Made by a program: the position numbers and the translations under genes. The notes under the pieces are model-generated. The model was not told the origin of the DNA and did no database searches. It saw only the letters and a program-made list of their open reading frames with translations. Shown here piece by piece: positions 7,788 through 15,844 of a stretch of 64,000 bases of DNA (position 1 is the stretch's first letter; each line of letters starts with the position of its first letter). This stretch comes from Pontiellaceae bacterium B1224 (GTDB taxonomy: Bacteria > Verrucomicrobiota > Kiritimatiellia > Kiritimatiellales > Pontiellaceae): assembly GCA_029432815.1 (NCBI GenBank), contig JAROBA010000029.1, positions 16,082 to 80,081 on the forward strand, given 5' to 3'.

Positions 7788-8831
7788 TTATTCTTCGCAG
7801 GTCGGCAGCTTCATGCAGTGGAGCTGTCCGTCGGAGAGCAGGTAGAGCCGGGAGGCATCGGTGTTCAGGACGGCCTGATCGACCTTTAAGTCGATGGCGC
7901 GGGGATCGAAAACAGGATAGAGGTCGGACTTAAGGGCCATCTGAAGACGGCCGCCTTCCATCGGGAAAATGACGCGAGGGTCTTTGCTGATAAATTCCGG
8001 ATGACCCAGCCCCCTGCGCTTCCAGTGATTCTGAAATGTTGAAGCATCACCGGTTTCGGCATCATAGAGCTGGAAATCCTGAAACCACAGTTTACACCAG
8101 TATTTGCGTTCGCTTGACGAAGGATCATTGAAAGGAATGATGGCCAAGGGCGAGCTGCTGGTATGACTGATCCAATTTGTGGTCATGACAAGTGTATCAG
8201 GATTGATCGAATAAGACTCAAACATTTTGGGGCCGCCGCGCGTCAGCAGCAATCGGGGAGTTACCCTGCTGGAATCCATCTGCACATCGGTGAAGTGCGC
8301 CTGTTTTTCGGTGTGGTAGGTGAGCGAGACAATATTCGACCAACTGCCGGTTTCGTATACCCGCATATCCGACCGCCAATCACCACCGTAGTAGAGGAAT
8401 TGGCCTGAATCATCAAAATTGATCCAGAAGGAACCCAAACGCTTGCTGTTTTTAAACTCAAGCTCCTGTTCACCGGTTGCAAGATTGAATATCCGTCCGA
8501 AGCTATTACAAACCATGGCGAGATAGCGCCCGCGCGGATCGTATGCAATTGAATTATGGGGAACACTCTTTAACGGCTTCGCAAGGATGGATCCATCGGA
8601 ATGCAGCTCGGCAAGATATACATCGTTACTCGTGGAGAGTACTGTCTTCTGAGGAAAATCGGCGCGGCTGAGCGTTTTCAGCTCCCGATCAAAGGGAACC
8701 GCGCACACCGAATAGTTTTCCATATCGTAGAAATGCAGACGCCCATCCGCCTCCAGCAGAATAACCTGTCGATCATCCTGCAGGTTGCAATCGATGGGAT
8801 CATCGATCAACAACGCTACGCACCAGTTCAA
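7788..8831 (-). CDS. C-terminal WD40/propeller part of the kinase, in a shifted frame
   Basis: This 347-residue open frame has no ATG, GTG or Shine-Dalgarno start; only a TTG at 8831 is available, inside the end of the kinase gene (32-nt overlap). Its sequence continues the repeat pattern of the kinase C-terminus: β-propeller-like units such as DDRQVILLEADGRLHFYDME, SIAYDPRGRYLAMV and FDDSGQFLYYGGDW. The junction lies at GGGGGTTT (G run at 8833-8837 on the minus strand); one extra base there explains the split. So it is most likely the distal part of one 1200-residue kinase gene, broken by a frameshift (mutation, sequencing error or, less likely, programmed +1 shift). If expressed alone it would be a soluble WD40-like protein. 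Confidence 0.7.
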   Translation of the reverse strand: MNWCVALLIDDPIDCNLQDDRQVILLEADGRLHFYDMENYSVCAVPFDRELKTLSRADFPQKTVLSTSNDVYLAELHSDGSILAKPLKSVPHNSIAYDPRGRYLAMVCNSFGRIFNLATGEQELEFKNSKRLGSFWINFDDSGQFLYYGGDWRSDMRVYETGSWSNIVSLTYHTEKQAHFTDVQMDSSRVTPRLLLTRGGPKMFESYSINPDTLVMTTNWISHTSSSPLAIIPFNDPSSSERKYWCKLWFQDFQLYDAETGDASTFQNHWKRRGLGHPEFISKDPRVIFPMEGGRLQMALKSDLYPVFDPRAIDLKVDQAVLNTDASRLYLLSDGQLHCMKLPTCEE

Positions 8832-11373
8832 ACCCCCGAATCGAATCCGCCCGGCCTACGTACAAATGACCGTCCTCAGTAAGAGAGCAACAATGCCCGT
8901 CGTCAGGAGAGAATGCCGCATGTCTTATGTCAGAGTGCGGCAGCCTCGCAACATCGCATCGTTCCCGCCCCCAGCGAATCAGATTTTTCCTATCTTCTCC
9001 CATATAAAACTTGGAGAACGACAATATGAACTGCTCGTCAGGGGAGAAAAGGAAACCATCCTGCGTGATGCCCATCACGTTTCTTTCACCGGAAGAAAAC
9101 GCAATCGACTGAATGGGATAGTCCCGGTTATAGACATAGCTCTCCCGCCTCATTGAGGGCAGTTCCATGGCAAATAAAAGCGAGCTGTTCATTACAGACG
9201 GGTGATATACCAACCGGGTTTCGTCCGGCGACAGCAACAGCTTGACTGAAGTGTTTTCTCCTCCCTTGAGCAACTGACCAAACCGCGTTCCGTGCCCCGC
9301 CGCCAACCAACCGAGGCACTGTTTGGTTTCCAGATCAATCCAGCATACCGTTTGCGTGCCCAGTGCGACTGCGACATGGCGTTGCGCCTGATCGAGAAGT
9401 ATTCCAGAGATTGGAAGCTTCCGACCCGCGGAAACCATCCATTCTTCGACGGCCGCCCGATCGATGTTGTATTCCTCCGGGAGGGGCGGATATTCCAGTT
9501 GACTGACATCGAGAACCGGCATCCAGCTTTCACCGTCGCGCCGATAAAGAATAGAACTGCTGCCCGCCCAGAACGTACCGTCAATACCTTCATGCACAGA
9601 TTCAGCACCGATCACCGAAGCCGGCAGCACGATGGCTTCGACAACCGCTCCGGGAGCCTTCCGCTTCCCAAACGTGAAATCATGAATGGAAACAAGAGTT
9701 GCCGAATCGTAGCCGACGGCGGGATTCAACCGGACTTTTTTCAGCTCACGCTCGCCCACAACCCAGACGCACCTCTCCTCGTTTGCAGGCACAATGCCGA
9801 GCGGGTTGCTCAACCCGGTTGCAACGGAACCACGGTATGGATTCATGGCAGCCGCAACGCGTACATCCAGGAGGGTTTCTTCCTCAAGAGAATCCATGCC
9901 GTATTGGTCATGTAGTTTCCAGAAGCTGGAAACTGCGGCTTCGTAATTCTTCTCGCCATAGTGGGCAGCAATCAGGTGGGTCAGACTTTGCCGATGTTCG
10001 GCATGGGTCTTCCGCTGTTCTGCGCGAACCATGAAAAAAGCGGCGGCAAAAAGAAGCAGGAGAAAAAAGCCGAGCATCCGGGCGATGAAAAGAAGCTGCC
10101 GGTTCTGACGCTTGTGAGCATCGCGGTCGCGGATCGCTTTCCCAATCAGATCCAACAGTTCGCGCTGGAGCGGGTCGGCGGGATCGACCAGGGACTGCGC
10201 AAGCTCGAAATCGTTGTTTCCGAATGCACAACGGGCATATTCCACTGAAGCTTCGATCCGCAGGCGTTCGGCATCGGGATTCCCGGGCCAAAGGTCGAGT
10301 GCCTCGCGAAATCCGAATATGGCGCGGTTAAACAGATCGTAGTCCCGCTGCTTTTTTGCGCGCGCAAGATTGAGTTGGGCACTTTCCTGAAGTGCCAGAC
10401 TTTCAGAATGCGAACGATAGTCGCGGATGGCCTGCTGAAACTTCCGAACATTGGAAAACCGGTCGGCGGGCGCGGAGGCCATCGCTTTGAAGGCAATACG
10501 CAGTAGCTCACCATGTTCTTCAAGCGGCTCAATAAAGTTTTCCGATGCCAGATTCAGGCACAGGACCGGATCTTTCTCCCGCCGGGGTGGGTGACCCGAA
10601 ATAATCTGATACAGCATGGCGCCGAGCAGATAAACATCGCTTGTTTCGCCCTGCCTGCTCATATCACCGCGCGCCATTTCTGGCGGCATATAGGCCGGGG
10701 TCCCGCAAAAAGATGTTTCAGCCGACTGATTATCAACGGGGCCCTCAACCATGCACGAAGCCCCCCAGTCCATCACCATCACTTCCCCGAATTCGCCGAG
10801 CATAATGTTATGGGGTTTCAGATCGCGGTGAAGCACCCCTCGCGAATGGGCGAAGGAGATAGTGTCGGCCACGCGCTGGAGAACACCGAGGTTTTCATCG
10901 AGCGTCTTTTCGCCCATGACTTTCGACCAAGGGAAACCCTGCACTTCTTTCATGGCGTAGAACAGGTTACCCTCGGCATCGATGCCCAGATCATAAATCG
11001 GCACCACATTCGGATGCTCAAGATGACCCGTCACCACCGCCTCGGCCATCAGCGCATCGGCCGCGCCGGCGGTTGATTTACGGCCAGGCTTGACCATCTT
11101 GACCGCTACCTCGCGATTGAAAGCGGTCTGGTTTGCTGCATAGACAATGCCCATCCCGCCGGAGCCGAGTTCCTGCCCCAACAGGAAATCCGGGGAGGAT
11201 TCGGGCGCCGGTTCCAAGGTTCGGAAACGGGGTTTGCTGTTGGCCAGTGTTGCAACACAATGGCTGACAACGCGAATTGAATCTTCAGCAACACTGCCTT
11301 CGGCAATAGCATCACGCCAGAGGGTCTGCGTTGCATCCCACGATTGCTCCCCGCGCTGTTCCAAGTTCCCCAT
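8800..11373 (-). CDS. Hanks-type Ser/Thr protein kinase with transmembrane helix and WD40-like sensor region
   Basis: This 857-residue protein has a complete eukaryotic-type kinase domain (about residues 63-320): glycine loop LGSGGMGIVY, catalytic lysine K92 in VAVKMV, HRDLKPHN (182-189), MDWG at 201-204 in place of DFG as is usual for such kinases, and GTPAYMPPEMARG. A helical linker leads to one transmembrane helix (about 427-449), then a β-propeller-like extracytoplasmic region that ends abruptly at 8800 and seems to continue in another frame down to 7788. It would phosphorylate Ser/Thr on partners such as the FHA protein encoded 75 nt upstream. I took the ATG at 11373 over the adjacent TTG at 11376; no strong ribosome site is seen. 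Confidence 0.9.
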   Translation of the reverse strand: MGNLEQRGEQSWDATQTLWRDAIAEGSVAEDSIRVVSHCVATLANSKPRFRTLEPAPESSPDFLLGQELGSGGMGIVYAANQTAFNREVAVKMVKPGRKSTAGAADALMAEAVVTGHLEHPNVVPIYDLGIDAEGNLFYAMKEVQGFPWSKVMGEKTLDENLGVLQRVADTISFAHSRGVLHRDLKPHNIMLGEFGEVMVMDWGASCMVEGPVDNQSAETSFCGTPAYMPPEMARGDMSRQGETSDVYLLGAMLYQIISGHPPRREKDPVLCLNLASENFIEPLEEHGELLRIAFKAMASAPADRFSNVRKFQQAIRDYRSHSESLALQESAQLNLARAKKQRDYDLFNRAIFGFREALDLWPGNPDAERLRIEASVEYARCAFGNNDFELAQSLVDPADPLQRELLDLIGKAIRDRDAHKRQNRQLLFIARMLGFFLLLLFAAAFFMVRAEQRKTHAEHRQSLTHLIAAHYGEKNYEAAVSSFWKLHDQYGMDSLEEETLLDVRVAAAMNPYRGSVATGLSNPLGIVPANEERCVWVVGERELKKVRLNPAVGYDSATLVSIHDFTFGKRKAPGAVVEAIVLPASVIGAESVHEGIDGTFWAGSSSILYRRDGESWMPVLDVSQLEYPPLPEEYNIDRAAVEEWMVSAGRKLPISGILLDQAQRHVAVALGTQTVCWIDLETKQCLGWLAAGHGTRFGQLLKGGENTSVKLLLSPDETRLVYHPSVMNSSLLFAMELPSMRRESYVYNRDYPIQSIAFSSGERNVMGITQDGFLFSPDEQFILSFSKFYMGEDRKNLIRWGRERCDVARLPHSDIRHAAFSPDDGHCCSLTEDGHLYVGRADSIRGFELVRSVVDR

Positions 11374-11448
11374 CAATTAAGGTTAAAGAAAGAAAGCCTG
11401 AAATAAACGACTAATCGTATCTGAATAATTGCTTTCACGACTCTCTCC

Positions 11449-11904
11449 CTAAACCCGCCTCACTCGCAGAGAAACAACGCCGAGCTCAAGTTCATCACCA
11501 TCGCACAGATCTTCGTAGTCGATGTTTTTCCCATTCAGACGGGTTCCGTTCTTCGAACCCGCATCACATAATCGTATCAGATTACCGACCGATTCAAGGC
11601 GACAATGCAGCCGGGAGATCCCTTCGAAGTCGAGCCGGCAATCGGCCTTTTCGCCCCGCCCGATCGTCACCGGCAGACTGCACATACAAACGCGCAGCAT
11701 CTCTTCGCCATCCCGCTCTAAAACAACGGTACCCTTACGATCGAAATAATCGCCCCGTGAATGAATCGACAGCCGCATCTTTTCAAGGCTCCACTCGCGC
11801 GTCGCCGCAAAAACATCCTCAGCATCGGAGGCCGCCTGCAAACGCTCGATAATCTGATTATCAGACAGTCTGCCCATTTGTTCGTCATCCGTTTGAACTT
11901 TCAT
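11449..11904 (-). CDS. FHA-domain phosphothreonine-binding protein
   Basis: This 151-residue cytoplasmic protein has a C-terminal forkhead-associated domain (about residues 77-148): VTIGRGEKADCRLDFEGISR, LHCRLE and DAGSKNGTRLNGKNI, which are the GR, SxxH-like and NG positions that bind phosphothreonine. The N-terminal 75 residues are of unknown fold. The start ATG overlaps the stop of the sigma factor gene (ATGA, 11901-11904), and the kinase gene follows after 75 nt. I infer that it is a substrate or adaptor of that kinase, linking phosphorylation to sigma-factor activity. Confidence 0.9.
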   Translation of the reverse strand: MKVQTDDEQMGRLSDNQIIERLQAASDAEDVFAATREWSLEKMRLSIHSRGDYFDRKGTVVLERDGEEMLRVCMCSLPVTIGRGEKADCRLDFEGISRLHCRLESVGNLIRLCDAGSKNGTRLNGKNIDYEDLCDGDELELGVVSLRVRRV

Positions 11905-12533
11905 GGTTCACCTCGTTCTCCATCCAGAATTGAAGTAACTTCCTGCCGGATATATTTGAGCATCCGGTTTTTAACGGCATAGATTGCGTTAGCATCAAGC
12001 GTGGTTTCCTCCGAAACTTCAGCCGCCGACTGATCGTCGAGCACATAGCGGTGGAACACACGAAACGTATCCTCGCCCACCCGCTTACGAACCCGGTCCA
12101 GCGCGGTTTCATAAACCGCCTTTTCCCATTCCAGTCGCCAGATCCGGTCGTCCCGATCCAGCTCGGCTTCCAGCCGTTCCTCGAATTGCGTGCGATATTC
12201 CTGCGATGTTTTCCGGCGGGTCTGCTTGCGGCGCAGATAGTCAATCACGGCATTACGGGTAATGGTTTTCAACCAGCCGCGGAAACGGCCGCGCTCGGGT
12301 GAATAGTCGAAACGGATGATCTGACGGAACACCTTGATGCAGACTTCCTGCACAATGTCTTCCGCCTCAGCATGGCTGATCTCATAATGAAGCGAATACC
12401 CGAAAATCAGGCGTCCGTAGATTTCATGAAACTCCCACCATGCGTCGCAGTCTTCCCCATCCTTTAATCGGATCAGGAGGCTTTCGCGTGTGCAGCAGGC
12501 CGATAACAGCTCGTTTGATTCCGTCGATTCCAT
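11901..12533 (-). CDS. ECF-type RNA polymerase sigma factor
   Basis: This 210-residue protein has sigma region 2 (about residues 29-104, including AEAEDIVQEVCIKVFRQ and FRGWLKTITRNAVIDYLRR) and a region 4 helix-turn-helix (about 142-200, with DDQSAAEVSEETTLDANAIYAVKNRML). It directs RNA polymerase to a small regulon. No anti-sigma factor is encoded next to it. Instead an FHA protein overlaps it by 4 nt and a Ser/Thr kinase follows, matching the kinase-associated ECF groups described in Planctomycetes. The upstream lipoprotein gene could share its transcript. Confidence 0.92.
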   Translation of the reverse strand: MESTESNELLSACCTRESLLIRLKDGEDCDAWWEFHEIYGRLIFGYSLHYEISHAEAEDIVQEVCIKVFRQIIRFDYSPERGRFRGWLKTITRNAVIDYLRRKQTRRKTSQEYRTQFEERLEAELDRDDRIWRLEWEKAVYETALDRVRKRVGEDTFRVFHRYVLDDQSAAEVSEETTLDANAIYAVKNRMLKYIRQEVTSILDGERGEP

Positions 12534-12584
12534 AGCGTATTTAAACCTGAATACGGATATCGAGCGAGAATCTTACACGAAATC

Positions 12585-12621
12585 TTCCAGACTCTGGAAA
12601 ATTTCTTTTCCAACCTCTGGA
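12585..12621. repeat. Double TTCCA palindrome between lipoprotein and sigma genes
   Basis: TTCCAGACTCTGGAA (12585-12599) is followed by TCCAACCTCTGGA (12609-12621). The two cores start 24 nt apart, and both flanks and spacing match the element after cspA (7185-7229). It lies 16 nt past the lipoprotein stop codon (minus strand) and 52 nt before the sigma factor start. Confidence 0.85.
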
Positions 12622-12636
12622 TGTTTTCTGTCTGGA

Positions 12637-13071
12637 TTAACGTGTTGGAGGATCGCCCGGATCTCCGGGATTGTCACCCGGCTCTGTCGGACCGGAAGAT
12701 CCGCCACTGTCGCCATCACTGCCGCCACCGCCGGACATCGCCGCAACTGCAACGCCGCCAACAATAACCGCCTCACCCAGCAGGACACGGCTGGTTCTTC
12801 CCGCATCATCGCTCCAGGCCACCGGATTAACCCACGAAAGGCTTCCGCCGGTTTTCACAGGATTTCTCCAGCGATTGGGATTCACCAGAGCGGTAAAATC
12901 ACCAACGGTGGAGAATGAAACACCCACCTCAGCGTAGCTGCCGCTTTCAGTGGTATAACCGCGAGATACAAGCTCGGGCCCTTTCGGCCCCTGGGCACCA
13001 TTCATCGATGCACACCCCGCCAGAAGCGAAGCACTTACACATAAACTCGTTACTTTCAGATATGTTTTCAT
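12637..13071 (-). CDS. Small exported lipoprotein, Gly/Pro/Asp-rich C-terminus
   Basis: This 144-residue protein has a lipoprotein signal with lipobox LLAGC (Cys20), so it should be lipidated and membrane-attached. The mature part contains a β-rich segment (YTTESGSYAEVGVSFSTVGD), a short hydrophobic stretch (VIVGGVAVAAM) and a low-complexity tail of Gly, Ser, Asp and Pro. No known family is recognised. GGGAGA precedes the ATG. The gene lies directly upstream of the sigma/FHA/kinase cassette in the same direction, so it may be the surface component or a target of that pathway (inference). Confidence 0.75.
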   Translation of the reverse strand: MKTYLKVTSLCVSASLLAGCASMNGAQGPKGPELVSRGYTTESGSYAEVGVSFSTVGDFTALVNPNRWRNPVKTGGSLSWVNPVAWSDDAGRTSRVLLGEAVIVGGVAVAAMSGGGGSDGDSGGSSGPTEPGDNPGDPGDPPTR

Positions 13072-13198
13072 AGTTGTCTCCCAGGGCGAAAGATGCGCAC
13101 CCTACTTAGGAACCCATCAAGCGCAACTGAAAATGCTGCGTAATAATGTCACACAGCGCTTTTCATCTGAGTATACAGCAATTCCTGCGCCAAACCTG

Positions 13199-13690
13199 CT
13201 AAACGACATCTATCACGTTATCGAGCATGCGGTCGTCGTCAAAAATGAACCGACCTGAAAAGCGGCGCCCTTCCAGCATGTGTGGGAACCAGATGTGGTC
13301 GTCCTGCCACATATGTTCAAACGGAAGATCATCGATTGAGCACCAGAGCGGAATGGCCTCGTCTGTTTCGGCCGGCTCGCCTTCATAATCTGTGGCGGTA
13401 TAGACATAGCCGTGGATGGAGTTGTTGTCCGTGAACTGAAAATGCAGCTCTCCGGCAAACTTAACTCCGGTTGGTGTGATGCACAGTTCTTCCTGCGTTT
13501 CACGGATCGCGCATTGTTCAGTTGTTTCGCCCGGTTCCAGCTTTCCGCCGGGCCCGTTAATCTTACCTTTTCCGAACCCTCGTTTTTTGTGGATCAGCAG
13601 AATCTGCCCGTCTTTAATCACAAACATCAGGGTCGCCACGGTTACCGGGTCCCAGTTTTCCCAATCCACATCTTCAACGGTTTTAAACAT
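13199..13690 (-). CDS. NUDIX hydrolase (MutT/MTH1-like)
   Basis: This 163-residue protein has a Nudix box at GGKLEPGETTEQCAIRETQEEL, fitting GX5EX7REUXEEXGU except that the final Gly is Cys. The context (VIKDGQILLIHKKRGFGKGKINGPGG) and the EMWQDDxxWFP-like segment HMWQDDHIWFPHML resemble 8-oxo-dGTP diphosphatases of the MTH1 group, so nucleotide-pool sanitation is the likely role. The ATG at 13690 follows GGGAG; an upstream start at 13750 would run through the terminator hairpin 13710-13743 and is unlikely. It is a monocistronic gene. Confidence 0.9.
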   Translation of the reverse strand: MFKTVEDVDWENWDPVTVATLMFVIKDGQILLIHKKRGFGKGKINGPGGKLEPGETTEQCAIRETQEELCITPTGVKFAGELHFQFTDNNSIHGYVYTATDYEGEPAETDEAIPLWCSIDDLPFEHMWQDDHIWFPHMLEGRRFSGRFIFDDDRMLDNVIDVV

Positions 13691-13707
13691 TTCACTGCTC
13701 CCAAAAT

Positions 13708-13743
13708 AAAAACTGCCGCGCAGTCTGAACGGCGCGGCAGTTT
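13708..13743 (-). terminator. Rho-independent terminator of the first MscS gene
   Basis: A 12-bp perfect stem (AAACTGCCGCGC with GCGCGGCAGTTT, 13710-13721 and 13732-13743) with a 10-nt loop is followed on the minus strand by TTTTTATTTT. It lies 43 nt past the stop of the MscS-family gene ending at 13786. Confidence 0.85.
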
Positions 13744-13752
13744 GAAACAAGT

Positions 13753-13784
13753 TTCCAACGGTTGGAATTTTCCAACGCTTGGAA
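13753..13784. repeat. Tandem pair of TTCCAA palindromes directly after an MscS stop codon
   Basis: TTCCAACGGTTGGAA (13753-13767) and TTCCAACGCTTGGAA (13770-13784) are both perfect and separated by 2 nt. The second ends 1 nt before the stop codon at 13786, and the terminator hairpin follows on the minus strand. Confidence 0.9.
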
Positions 13785-13785
13785 C

Positions 13786-14649
13786 TCAGCCCTCTTTATG
13801 CTCGTAGATATGCACATCGCGCTGCGGGAACGGAATGCAGATCCCTTCGGCATCGAACTTTTTCTTGATGCCTTCCGTTACACCGAAATAAACGCCCCAA
13901 TAATCCGCCGGCGCACACCATGGACGCACGGCAAAATTGACGCTGCTGTCGGCCATCTCGGATACCAGAATATCGGGAGCCGGTGTTTCAAGAATTCCTG
14001 GTACTTCTTTGAGCACCGCCTCAATGGCAGCGCGGGCCTTATCGATATCATCGGCATAGCTGATGCCTGCCGCCAGATCAACGCGGCGCGTGTTGTTCGC
14101 GGAAAAATTGGTAATATTGTCTGACATCAGCTTTGCATTCGGCACGATGGTTTTTTTGTTATCCAGGGTATCCACGTGGGTCGTAAAAATTCCGATATCC
14201 CGTACGGTCCCCAAAACGCCGCCAGCCTCTACCACGTCGCCCACTTTAAACGGCTTGAAGATAATCATCAGCACTCCGGCCGCAAAGTTTGAAAGCGATC
14301 CCTGCAACGCCAGACCAACAGCCAGACCGGCCGCACCGAGCACAGCAATGAAGGAGGCCGTTTTTACGTTCAGTTTTTCCAGCGCGGCAATCACGACAAA
14401 GGCCTGTAAGCCCACATGAATCAGACTGCTCACAAATGAGATCAGGGTATGATCCACCCTGGAACGCTCCATCAATTTAACGATTCCTTTTTTGATGAGC
14501 TTAGCCACGAACATACCGATCACCAACACCAGCACGGCGGCAATGATTTTCATCCCCCATTCCACGCCGACAGTTTGAACGGTCTCCAGGATATCTCCTG
14601 AACTTTGAACGGTTGACTCAACAGCCTCACTGACTTCGTTAGTTTCCAT
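13786..14649 (-). CDS. MscS-family small-conductance mechanosensitive channel
   Basis: This 287-residue membrane protein has three predicted transmembrane helices. The pore helix TM3 is clear in SFIAVLGAAGLAVGLALQGS followed by LSNFAAGVLMIIFKPFKVGD, with the Gly/Ala packing pattern of MscS. A cytoplasmic β-domain follows (…VEAGGVLGTVRDIGIFTTHVDT…). Length matches E. coli MscS (286). It opens under membrane tension to release solutes on osmotic downshock. A close paralogue lies 159 nt upstream on the same strand; both genes share the layout stop codon, TTCCAA palindrome, terminator. Confidence 0.95.
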   Translation of the reverse strand: METNEVSEAVESTVQSSGDILETVQTVGVEWGMKIIAAVLVLVIGMFVAKLIKKGIVKLMERSRVDHTLISFVSSLIHVGLQAFVVIAALEKLNVKTASFIAVLGAAGLAVGLALQGSLSNFAAGVLMIIFKPFKVGDVVEAGGVLGTVRDIGIFTTHVDTLDNKKTIVPNAKLMSDNITNFSANNTRRVDLAAGISYADDIDKARAAIEAVLKEVPGILETPAPDILVSEMADSSVNFAVRPWCAPADYWGVYFGVTEGIKKKFDAEGICIPFPQRDVHIYEHKEG

Positions 14650-14750
14650 TATTTCAACTCCCTGTGTTTGAATTCAATTCGCAGTAACTGAATCGGTACT
14701 GTATTTAGCGTCTAAATGGTTGGCAAGAACCAAGGTCTTTCAGATCTTAA

Positions 14751-14782
14751 AAAAAGCCGGAACAAAATTGCTCCGGCTTTTT
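14751..14782 (-). terminator. Rho-independent terminator of the second MscS gene
   Basis: An 11-bp stem (AAAAAGCCGGA with TCCGGCTTTTT) encloses a 10-nt loop. On the minus strand it ends in a T-run of seven. It lies 26 nt past the stop codon at 14809, beyond a TTCCAA palindrome, and separates the two MscS transcripts. Confidence 0.88.
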
Positions 14783-14789
14783 CAATTGG

Positions 14790-14808
14790 TTTTCCAAGGA
14801 TTGGAAAA
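14790..14808. repeat. TTCCAA palindrome abutting the second MscS stop codon
   Basis: TTTTCCAAGGATTGGAAAA is a perfect 19-bp palindrome ending 1 nt before the stop codon of the MscS gene at 14809. The outer T tract precedes and the A tract follows the stem on both strands, the reverse of a terminator, so it is distinct from the GC-rich terminator next to it. Confidence 0.9.
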
Positions 14809-15663
14809 TTAGTCGTTCTTGTGCTCGTACAAATGCACATCGCGCTGCGGGAACGGAATGGAGATTCCTTCTTCATCAAAACGCTTCTTAATGGCTTCAG
14901 TCGTATCGAAGTAGACACCCCAGTAATCTGCGGAGTTAACCCACGGACGAACCACAAAGTTTACGCTGCTGTCGGCCAGTTCAACCACAGCAATCGTTAC
15001 CGCCGGATCCTTCAGAATGCGTTCGTCAGCTGCAATGATATCGTTGAGCACTTTCTTGGCTTTATCGATGTCGTCGCTGTAGCCAATGCCGGCAACCAGA
15101 TCAACACGACGGGTTCCGAAGGTATTGATATTGGTGATGGTTCCACCGGTCACAACCGAGTTTGGAACAATCATCTTTTTATTGTCCGGCGATTTCATGA
15201 TGGTAGTGAAGATTCCGATTTCCAGCACGGATCCCACATTTCCACCGGCATCAATCACATCGCCCACTTTGAACGGCTTGAAGATCAGCATCAAAACTCC
15301 CGCTGCAAAGTTGGCCAGCGAACCCTGCAACGCCAAACCAATGGCCAGACCGGCCGCACCGAGAATCGCAATGAACGAGGCCGTCTTGACATCCAGTTTT
15401 TCGAGAGCGGCAATAAATACAAACGCTTTTAAACCAACTGAAACAAGACTGCTGCAAAACTTGGCGAGCGTGACGTCGACGCCCCGCTTCTCCATCAATT
15501 TACTGAGCGCACCCGTGATTATTTTGGCGACCCACAACCCGATAATCAGGACGAGCAGCGCAGCCACAATTTTCACTCCGTATACTACTGCAATATCCTG
15601 CACTTTTTCCAGCATCGGTGCGACCCCTTCACTGGTTACTTCAACAACTTCATTCGTTTGCAT
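14809..15663 (-). CDS. MscS-family mechanosensitive channel, paralogue
   Basis: This 284-residue protein is a close paralogue of the protein encoded at 13786-14649. It has the same three-helix membrane part, the pore helix FIAILGAAGLAIGLALQGS then LANFAAGVLMLIFKPFKVGD, and the same C-terminal ending (ISIPFPQRDVHLYEHK). It is a separate transcription unit, with its own terminator at 14751-14782. The pair looks like a tandem duplication with divergence; gating thresholds may differ (inference). Confidence 0.95.
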   Translation of the reverse strand: MQTNEVVEVTSEGVAPMLEKVQDIAVVYGVKIVAALLVLIIGLWVAKIITGALSKLMEKRGVDVTLAKFCSSLVSVGLKAFVFIAALEKLDVKTASFIAILGAAGLAIGLALQGSLANFAAGVLMLIFKPFKVGDVIDAGGNVGSVLEIGIFTTIMKSPDNKKMIVPNSVVTGGTITNINTFGTRRVDLVAGIGYSDDIDKAKKVLNDIIAADERILKDPAVTIAVVELADSSVNFVVRPWVNSADYWGVYFDTTEAIKKRFDEEGISIPFPQRDVHLYEHKND

Positions 15664-15844
15664 TTTTGCCCTCCCGGCTATTTTTTTAAATATAGTACTA
15701 TTTCAGTACACAGCGCGGATTATAGAAAGATGACAAACTTGTACAAGTAGAATGTGAACAGAGTTTGGAAAGTATTTAAGCTCGGGATTATTACTTTTTA
15801 TGCGCAACAATAACCGGTATGTTTTGCACTTTGGAGAAGCCGCC

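Noticed and set aside
8828..8838. Programmed -1 frameshift in the kinase gene
   Set aside because: The needed shift is +1 and no X XXY YYZ slippery heptamer or downstream pseudoknot is evident; indel or sequencing error is simpler.
14790..14808. TTCCAA palindromes as Rho-independent terminators
   Set aside because: In either direction the T tract precedes the stem and the A tract follows it. True terminators with GC stems and T runs lie beside them. Only the one after cspA may double as a terminator.
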